Of a stretch of 64,000 bases of DNA, positions 58,129 to 64,000 are shown piece after piece. How positions within the stretch are numbered: the stretch's first letter is position 1; each line of letters starts with the position of its first letter. The notes under the pieces were generated by a model that was given only the letters and a program-made list of their open reading frames with translations, did no database searches and had not been told where the DNA came from. The position numbers and the translations under genes are program-made. Origin of the DNA: Asticcacaulis sp. SL142 (GTDB lineage Bacteria > Pseudomonadota > Alphaproteobacteria > Caulobacterales > Caulobacteraceae); NCBI RefSeq assembly GCF_026625745.1, contig NZ_CP113061.1:2939501-3003500 (forward strand), read 5' to 3'.

Positions 58129-59067
58129 CTATAGGGCGACGGCAGGGCGATAAACCCCGCGCCATGTAATAAAATCGCCGATCTCAAAGCGGGCATAGCG
58201 GGGACCGTCCTGAAAATCGAAGGCGATAATTACGTCTTCGCGCGGGTCAAGACCGGCCATGGCGGTCATAATTTCACGCGGAAAATCAAAGCGCACGGTG
58301 GGCTTGGGTTCGATCGTGCCGACGCGCTTACCGGATGGATCAAAGCCCGCAAAGTTAACCCGGCGATCCGCCCCCAAAGCCATATGGAGGTCATTGCGGT
58401 GAGAGGCCATGAAACTGCGGCTGTAGGTCTCGCTAAATCCCTTCGGCAGGTCGCGGCTTAAGGTGTAGCCGCCGCGCGTGATTACGCCGGTCGGGTTTAG
58501 TCTGGGATCGCGCAGCAGCAGACGCGCACCGTAAGGCGTTTCCTCAGCATTGAACTGCGCCATCACGGTCAGGTTAAACCCAGTCAGCGTGCCGTAAAGC
58601 CCGAACGCCAGGCGGGCGTCGCGGCTGTCCTGATGTTGCACCAGCCGCCACATGCGATCTGAGGCATGGCTGCGGGTGGCCTGCCAGTGGGTGCGGTCAG
58701 TCGGCAGTTCAAGACGCGGCTGGGCGACAAAGGCGCGGTAGGCGCCACGCACGGTCTCGGCTTCGGATTGCAGGGCAGACGAGGCGCAATCGACGCGCTC
58801 TCCGGCCTCACGGGCGCGGCTTAACACCGCGCGCATGTTGGTGGCCGAAATGCCGGCACGCACCAGGTGATTACGCGATTGCACCAGGCCGGCATTGAGG
58901 GCGGTCACGGCGGGGGCATCCAGCAGGTGGCAGCGTTTGTCAGCGCTTACCATGAACTGGCGACGTGTCAGGGTTTCGACCATGTCGGTGGGGGCCGCCG
59001 CGTGGGCCGCACCCGACAGCAGGCCTGACGCTATGATCAGAGCCGATAATACTTTATAGACGGACAC
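58129..59067 (-). CDS. secreted hypothetical protein
   Basis: A 312-residue protein with a signal peptide (LIIASGLLSGAAHAAA, cleavage near 24). The mature part has two cysteines (DKRCHLL, VDCASSA) and a mostly beta C-terminal half (FGLYGTLTGFNLTVMAQFNAEETPYGARLLLRDPRLNPTG). No family was recognised. It runs convergent with the doubled DUF1428 gene, ending 3 bp away. Confidence 0.75.
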   Translation of the reverse strand: MSVYKVLSALIIASGLLSGAAHAAAPTDMVETLTRRQFMVSADKRCHLLDAPAVTALNAGLVQSRNHLVRAGISATNMRAVLSRAREAGERVDCASSALQSEAETVRGAYRAFVAQPRLELPTDRTHWQATRSHASDRMWRLVQHQDSRDARLAFGLYGTLTGFNLTVMAQFNAEETPYGARLLLRDPRLNPTGVITRGGYTLSRDLPKGFSETYSRSFMASHRNDLHMALGADRRVNFAGFDPSGKRVGTIEPKPTVRFDFPREIMTAMAGLDPREDVIIAFDFQDGPRYARFEIGDFITWRGVYRPAVAL

Positions 59068-59167
59068 GAAAATTACACCTGACCCGAAAGCTTATGCCAA
59101 ATCCCATTTGTAAGGGCAGTATAAGCTGATCAGGCTTTAGGCTCCGTTTCCAAAGAAGGTAAACAGC

Positions 59168-59497
59168 GTGTTATTATCGACGGATTTTTGGGTCGGAGCC
59201 CTGTTGCGGCGCATCGAACAGGGCGGCGGATTTGGCTATATTGCGCAAAAAGGCGATGCAAAAGCGGGCGGGGTCATTGTTAAGGTGATTAACCTGATGA
59301 CCCGCCAAGGCTATCTGCTGCGTGAGGCTCAGACATCTGACGGGGCCGTGTGGATGCGGCCGATCAAGACCGAAGATGAGGCGGAAATCGATAGCTATCT
59401 GCAAAGGCAGATAAAATTCGATCCTGACCTGTGGGTCGTGGAGATCGAGGACCGCGAAGGCCGCCATTTCTTAACTGAGAAAGTTGAGGATTTGTAA
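59168..59497 (+). CDS. DUF1491 family protein
   Basis: A 109-residue protein typical of alphaproteobacterial DUF1491: LSTDFWVGALLRRIEQGGGFGYIAQKGDAKAGGVIVKVINL, WMRPI and the end DPDLWVVEIEDREGRHFL. The start is GTG at 59168 with AAGGT upstream. It lacks a signal peptide. Function unknown. Confidence 0.85.
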   Translation: MLLSTDFWVGALLRRIEQGGGFGYIAQKGDAKAGGVIVKVINLMTRQGYLLREAQTSDGAVWMRPIKTEDEAEIDSYLQRQIKFDPDLWVVEIEDREGRHFLTEKVEDL

Positions 59498-59576
59498 ACC
59501 CTGTTCTTCAACGTGATATAAAACCCTTGGGTGTAGGGTAGGGCTCAGTATTACGGGTTTCAGGAAGGTGTCGCTG

Positions 59577-59957
59577 TTGTTTTTTCTGCTGAACGATCTG
59601 GTCCTTGAGCTTGAACCCGCGCGCATGATGCACCCGCTGGAGGCCGAACGCTTTGAGGCCTTAAGCCTTGATTACATCGCCCAACTGGGTAAGGAAATGT
59701 TCGCGCAAGACCCGCAGGCCCACCGCAAAAACCCTGAGCGGGCGCGCCGTCTGTGCTATCTGATCCAGCTAAAATTGCCGCGCGTGAATGCCGTGCAGTT
59801 TTTTGCCATGTCCGATCAGGGCCGGGTCGAAGACATCGACGCCAGCTTTAAGTCGCTCAATGAAATCGTCGTGGGCATGATGTATCAGGAGCAGATGGCG
59901 GGCGCGCTTAATGCCTCCAAGGTCGATCAGGCGGTCTGGCACCGCCAAGCCGCGTAA
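59577..59957 (+). CDS. hypothetical protein
   Basis: A 126-residue helical protein (MMHPLEAERFEALSLDYIAQLGKEMFAQDP, RARRLCYLIQLKLPRVNAVQFFAM). TTG at 59577 is preferred since AGGAAGG lies eight bases upstream; GTG at 59568 sits inside that site. No family was recognised. It follows the DUF1491 gene by about 80 bp and may share a transcript. Confidence 0.65.
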   Translation: MFFLLNDLVLELEPARMMHPLEAERFEALSLDYIAQLGKEMFAQDPQAHRKNPERARRLCYLIQLKLPRVNAVQFFAMSDQGRVEDIDASFKSLNEIVVGMMYQEQMAGALNASKVDQAVWHRQAA

Positions 59958-60139
59958 TTGGCGACGCAACTACATGGTGATCATACCTGTTAGTGCCGTG
60001 CGGTAACATTAGACTTGTCCACAAATGATCTTCCTAATTTTCAAAGTTAGCGCTTTGTAAATATTTCATAAACCACGCTTTAAGACCTCTCTTGTACTAA
60101 TGCAGTAATAAATGTGCAGTAGGCATAGGAAGGCGTAAA

Positions 60140-63100
60140 ATGCGTAATTTGAGTTCTGTATCTAAAGTGAGTAAGCGGTTCGTTTGCGGCGTCTCAATTA
60201 AGGCGTTACTGTTGGGCAGTATAGCTCCAAAGGCTTTTATGGCAGCCCTGAGTGTGCCGCTGGCGATTGCGGTCATTACACCTTCCATAGCATCGGCAGA
60301 TACTTTTCTGGATGTGAATTCCGGCCTGACGGGCTGGACCACCAGCGGCACCACAACGCTGCTGACCACGACCGAAACGTCTAACCTTGGCGGAAGTCCC
60401 TTTACACTGACCCCGGCAACGGGTCAGGCGATGGTCAAGATCCAGGCTGACGGCTCATCGATAAACGTTAGCGCCGTCGATTCCATTTTGGGTCTGGCAA
60501 ACGGTACGGCTACTGCGGCCATTGGCAGCGGCTCCACCAACTTTGGCCTAATCACCAAATCATTCAGTCTGGCAGCCGGCACCTATACTTTCGGATGGGC
60601 CTATTCAGCCGGGGATTATCTGCCCTATTCAGATGGTGTTTTCTTCTCAGTCGGTGGGCAGGGGCTATCCCAGTTCAATATTTTGGCCCGCAATGGTGAG
60701 AGCACAATCGTGCCGGGCAGCGCGGGTTATCCGGTTGGCGCGCTTATTCTGCAAAGCTATGGCAACACACCCTGGATCACAGCGTCCTTTAGCGTGTCTA
60801 CAGCGGGTAGTTATCAGTTGGGCTTTGGCGGGTTCAACGGCCTTGATACCAGCCAAAGTCCGATCCTTTATGTGTCGTCTGTTATTGGCAGCTTTACCGG
60901 CACACCCGTTGGCACATCGGGCGCGACACCTACCCCCACTTCGACCGACATCGACACCGCCGCGCCCGGCGGATATGACGCCAGCCAGTTGGGTTCGACC
61001 CTGAATGCGGTCTTTGCCGGTGGCACGCTTTATTTCACGACGCCTGGCGCTTTTTCTCAGAATTTTCAGTTGGGTAATTCGGCGACCAATACGATTGATC
61101 TCAGGGACGTTTCGGTAAATCTGGACGGTAATCTGACCGATCAGACCACCGGCGGCTCGATCATTTTTGCCAATACCGGCAACAGCCAGACCTCGATCCT
61201 TCTGAACGGCAACAGCACCTATACCGGCTCCACAACGATTGAGAATAACGTATTCCTCAGCCTTAATGGTTCGATCAATAATACCTCACACGTTCAGATC
61301 AAAAATGGCGGCCTTGTCATCGTCCGTAGCGGCGGGGCGATCACCGCCGGTTACATTACCAATGAGTTGGGCGGGCAGTTGTTCATCGAGCAGGGCGCCA
61401 CGGTCACGGATGATCTGGACAACGCCGGTGATGTCGAAAACGCCGGTACCTATAACGCCATCGTCAACACCAATACGGGCAGAATCCTGAATTTGGCTAC
61501 CGGAACGTGGAACGGCGATGTCCGCAGTAATGCCGGCTACATTGCGAACTCAGGCATAATGAACGGTGAGGTGATTTCCACGAGTGGCGATATCTACTCG
61601 GACGGCACCTGGAACGGCGATGTCCTCAGTAATACAAATTCGCTGACTAACATCGGCACTTGGAACGGTAACATCACGACGGCGGGCGACTTTGTCAATG
61701 CAGGCACGCTAAACGGTAATCTGACTAATACCGGCACGGCTCAGGTTACCGGCACGATTAACGGTATCCTGACCAATGCTACGGCTGGATCGGCCTTCAT
61801 TGCAGGTAGCGCAACGATAGATGACGTATCCAATAGCGGTAGATTGACCATTCTGGATAATGCCACATTGAACACTCAGTTCGTCAACGGGACGGACGGG
61901 CAACTGAGTATCCGCACGAACGGAACGCTGAACGGCAACGTCAGCAACGCCGGTTCAATTTCGAACTCAGGCACGCTAAATGGTGATGTCCTGAGCAATG
62001 CGGACTGGATCTACAGCACCGGAACCTGGAACGGCGCAGTTACGGCAAACTCCGGGACGGTTTTCAATGCCGGAACCTGGAACGGCGATGTCACGAATGC
62101 GGGCGAATTTGTTAGTACAGGGACATTTACCGGAACCCTAAATACCAGCGGCGAAGCCTATCTTTATGGTGTGATCAATGGCGCGGTGACTAACACCGGC
62201 ACCTTTACGCTGCAAGGGAATTTGACCGGTAATGGTTCGGCGTTCAATAATTCCGGTACTTTAAGGCTCGATGACAATGGCTTTAACGGTTTTGGTGCGG
62301 TCACCAATGCGGCTGGCGGGGAAATCTGGGTCGGAGGGTTCGGTAGCATAGGGCTGTTGAACGCCACCAGCCTGACCAATGCCGGTGACGTCCACATGGT
62401 CAATGGCCACACAGGTGATGTCATTAACATTACTGGTGCCTATACGGGCACCGCCGGTTCGGTTCTGTCGTTCGATGTCGATATGCTGACCGGTCAGGCC
62501 GACCGTCTGAATGTCGGTACATTGTCGGGCACGTCTACGGTGCGCCTCTATAATTCAGCCGCAGGCCGGACGTACTTGAGCGCGCCTGTGGTGCTGGTGG
62601 CTTCCGGTGGTGGTGACGGCACTCTGACGGCCGATACCGATATCGGGACAGCGGCAGTTTTGGGCAGCCAGAGCCTGATGAGCTACCGTCTGGCCAAAAT
62701 CGCCGGCACCAATGACTGGGGCATTGTCTCCAGCCTGAATACGCCATCTTTGACCAGTCTGAGCGCCAGCCTGACGGCCTATGTGACGGCTCAGAACCTC
62801 AATCTGGCTGACCTGCCCGAAGAGGTGTTCGTCCGTGACGGCACCTACGGCGTCAACCAGTGGATGGCCAATAGCTGGGCGCGCGCCTATAGCGGTGATC
62901 TGTCTCTCAAGTCGGGTTTCACGACTTCGGATGCCTATTCGTCGGGCACAACCACCAAGGCCAAGTCGTCTCAGGACGGCGTGCAGTACGGCTTCGACGC
63001 GGGTGTCTATAACATCCACGGCACCGGCGTCTCATTGCGTGCCGGCTTCATGGGCGGTTCGACCGACGCCAAGGTGACGGATGAAACCCTGTCAGGCTCA

Positions 63101-63718
63101 AGCGTCAAAATCGACGCCCCGAACTATGGCCACTACGCCGCCCTGACTCACAAAGGCCTTCGCCTGTCGGTTCAGAACCGCTACGAAATCCTGAAAGCCG
63201 ACGTCACCAATCCGGCACTTGGCCTGTCGAACAGCCGCCTTAAGGCCCGCTCTGAGACGTTCTCGGTGGCCCTGTCCAACCGCTATGACCTCAACAGTTT
63301 GTTTGTTGAGCCGGTCATTGGCTATATGACGACCAAGGTTGATGCCGATACGCTGGATATCCCCGTTGATCAGGGCAGCGTGAAAATCGCTGAGCTGAAA
63401 AGCCAGCTCATCCGGGCCGGTGTCCGTGTCGGTACATCTCTGTCGACTGAGCGGGTGATCTGGACGCCTTACGGTGAACTCAACGCCTGGCAGGAAGATG
63501 CCGCTAAGACACAGACCGCTTATGTGCCGGAAAGTGGCACCGGCGCGGTCTGGCTGGCCGGTCAGCGTACCGGGCCGTTCGGTCAGGCTCTGATGGGTGT
63601 TACGGCGCAGTCGCGATCGAATGAGAACCTGTCGGGCCACCTTACGGCGGATGCGCGACTGGGCGATACGCTTAACGGCTGGACGGTCCGCGCGGGCGTG
63701 AAATATCGCCTGAAGTAA
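60140..63718 (+). CDS. repeat-rich autotransporter adhesin
   Basis: A 1192-residue type V secretion protein. A long signal peptide (about 1-53, cleavage near IASA/D) precedes a jelly-roll-like domain (55-250). A Thr/Pro linker and a beta-helical passenger follow. The passenger includes about 13 units of 16-19 residues with GTWNGDV/GTLNGNV motifs (residues about 450-695). A C-terminal autotransporter beta-barrel (about 905-1192) ends GVKYRLK rather than in the usual Phe. ATG 60140 has AGGAAGG upstream. It is likely a surface adhesin; the ligand is unknown. Confidence 0.9.
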   Translation: MRNLSSVSKVSKRFVCGVSIKALLLGSIAPKAFMAALSVPLAIAVITPSIASADTFLDVNSGLTGWTTSGTTTLLTTTETSNLGGSPFTLTPATGQAMVKIQADGSSINVSAVDSILGLANGTATAAIGSGSTNFGLITKSFSLAAGTYTFGWAYSAGDYLPYSDGVFFSVGGQGLSQFNILARNGESTIVPGSAGYPVGALILQSYGNTPWITASFSVSTAGSYQLGFGGFNGLDTSQSPILYVSSVIGSFTGTPVGTSGATPTPTSTDIDTAAPGGYDASQLGSTLNAVFAGGTLYFTTPGAFSQNFQLGNSATNTIDLRDVSVNLDGNLTDQTTGGSIIFANTGNSQTSILLNGNSTYTGSTTIENNVFLSLNGSINNTSHVQIKNGGLVIVRSGGAITAGYITNELGGQLFIEQGATVTDDLDNAGDVENAGTYNAIVNTNTGRILNLATGTWNGDVRSNAGYIANSGIMNGEVISTSGDIYSDGTWNGDVLSNTNSLTNIGTWNGNITTAGDFVNAGTLNGNLTNTGTAQVTGTINGILTNATAGSAFIAGSATIDDVSNSGRLTILDNATLNTQFVNGTDGQLSIRTNGTLNGNVSNAGSISNSGTLNGDVLSNADWIYSTGTWNGAVTANSGTVFNAGTWNGDVTNAGEFVSTGTFTGTLNTSGEAYLYGVINGAVTNTGTFTLQGNLTGNGSAFNNSGTLRLDDNGFNGFGAVTNAAGGEIWVGGFGSIGLLNATSLTNAGDVHMVNGHTGDVINITGAYTGTAGSVLSFDVDMLTGQADRLNVGTLSGTSTVRLYNSAAGRTYLSAPVVLVASGGGDGTLTADTDIGTAAVLGSQSLMSYRLAKIAGTNDWGIVSSLNTPSLTSLSASLTAYVTAQNLNLADLPEEVFVRDGTYGVNQWMANSWARAYSGDLSLKSGFTTSDAYSSGTTTKAKSSQDGVQYGFDAGVYNIHGTGVSLRAGFMGGSTDAKVTDETLSGSSVKIDAPNYGHYAALTHKGLRLSVQNRYEILKADVTNPALGLSNSRLKARSETFSVALSNRYDLNSLFVEPVIGYMTTKVDADTLDIPVDQGSVKIAELKSQLIRAGVRVGTSLSTERVIWTPYGELNAWQEDAAKTQTAYVPESGTGAVWLAGQRTGPFGQALMGVTAQSRSNENLSGHLTADARLGDTLNGWTVRAGVKYRLK
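61490..62220 (+). repeat. tandem coding repeats in the autotransporter passenger
   Basis: Units such as GGAACCTGGAACGGCGATGT recur at about 61606, 62021 and 62069, with diverged copies in between. They encode the GTxNG(D/N)(V/L) units of the beta-helix. The near-identical nucleotide copies could recombine and change the passenger length. Confidence 0.8.
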
Positions 63719-63739
63719 TTGTCCTACCGCTGAAAACAG

Positions 63740-63775
63740 AAAAGCGCCTCCATCATCCGGTGGAGGCGCTTTTTT
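63740..63775 (+). terminator. terminator of the autotransporter gene
   Basis: The stem AAGCGCCTCCA/TGGAGGCGCTT followed by a T run, about 24 bp after the stop codon. Confidence 0.88.
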
Positions 63776-63938
63776 GCGCGAACCTTAAATTTGCGCACAA
63801 GCCTGTTTTCAGTTATAAGGCAGCCCTTAGCAGGGCTAACGTGCATTCTGAAAAGTGTGAAGCGGTTTTCAGATCCAAATGCGCGACTACAAGCCCCTGC
63901 CTTTTTTAGTTTCCCGACAGCCTTGAGAATCCCCGCCC

Positions 63939-64000
63939 GTGGCCTATACGCTTGACCTGAGTTCCAAACCTGCCGTCGCACCTGCCCGCGTCAATATCAC
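63939..64000 (+). CDS. possible 5' end of a gene (partial)
   Basis: A GTG at 63939 opens a frame (VAYTLDLSSKPAVAPARVNI) that runs off the right edge. The stretch is too short to identify. The 160 bp before it holds the autotransporter terminator and no other feature. The ribosome site is weak. Confidence 0.35.
   Translation, partial: MAYTLDLSSKPAVAPARVNI

Noticed and set aside
60101-60121. TGCAGTA direct repeat before the autotransporter as an operator
   Set aside because: Seven bases repeated once is too weak to claim without comparison.
63724-63981. 85-codon minus-strand open frame after the autotransporter
   Set aside because: It spans the terminator hairpin and has no ribosome site or recognisable domain.
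1-64000. CRISPR arrays, tRNA or rRNA genes, transposases and prophage genes
   Set aside because: None was seen on reading both strands.

Overview
The window looks like chromosomal DNA from a Caulobacteraceae-type alphaproteobacterium, most likely Asticcacaulis or a close relative. This rests on gene content rather than any database search. The evidence is a complete cpa/tad Flp pilus locus, a ChpT phosphotransferase with the HDFISP motif, a DivJ-like polytopic histidine kinase, a Caulobacterales-type MucR, DUF2336 and DUF6456 proteins, candidate CtrA boxes (TTAA-N7-TTAA) and GANTC (CcrM-type) clusters. The SRP RNA lies next to dnaX-ybaB-recR. No tRNA, rRNA, CRISPR array, transposase or prophage was found.

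Layout. 1-5.7 kb: a gene end, a glycosyltransferase, a TetR regulator coupled to a DUF924 gene, panD and nrdA. 5.7-17.2 kb: the Flp pilus locus, with two pilins, cpaA and cpaBCDEF-tadBC on the minus strand, and a divergent plus-strand group (a CpaC N-domain-like protein and two TadE-type pseudopilins). 17.2-34.2 kb: housekeeping genes (pabB, amn, nrdB, an M17 aminopeptidase, an NlpC/P60 protein, a membrane cytochrome c, kdsB-pheA, a class II amidotransferase, ffs, dnaX-ybaB-recR). 34.3-39.7 kb: a chemotaxis operon read cheA-W-Y-B-R. 39.9-43 kb: an AT-rich gene with a HEPN-like R-x4-H motif, then envelope lipoproteins. 43-53.5 kb: chpT, cysK, a DUF2336 gene, mucR, a PAS_5 gene inside GANTC clusters, a lone DnaA domain IV-like protein next to a DUF6456 protein, sufE, two histidine kinases, an AT-rich PD-(D/E)XK-like gene and an OmpA lipoprotein. 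53.6-64 kb: an acyltransferase, a divergent EamA/MocR pair, a doubled DUF1428 protein, small unknowns and a 1192-residue repeat-rich autotransporter.

How the parts fit. Several genes belong to the Caulobacter-type cell-cycle network (chpT, the divJ-like gene, mucR, pilin genes). Candidate CtrA boxes sit at the kinase pair, the pilin promoter, cpaB and nrdB. The two ribonucleotide reductase genes lie about 18 kb apart. Each is preceded by a pair of NrdR-like boxes starting 31 bp apart, and at nrdB a perfect CtrA-type box fills the spacer between them. Intergenic DNA also carries palindromic elements of at least two dispersed families and one 158-bp long inverted repeat after amn.

The best candidates for undescribed biology are the NrdR/CtrA composite operator, the HEPN-like and PD-(D/E)XK-like singleton genes (possible defence or nucleic-acid functions), the GANTC-flanked PAS gene and the long inverted repeat. 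All statements come from reading the sequence; no search was run.
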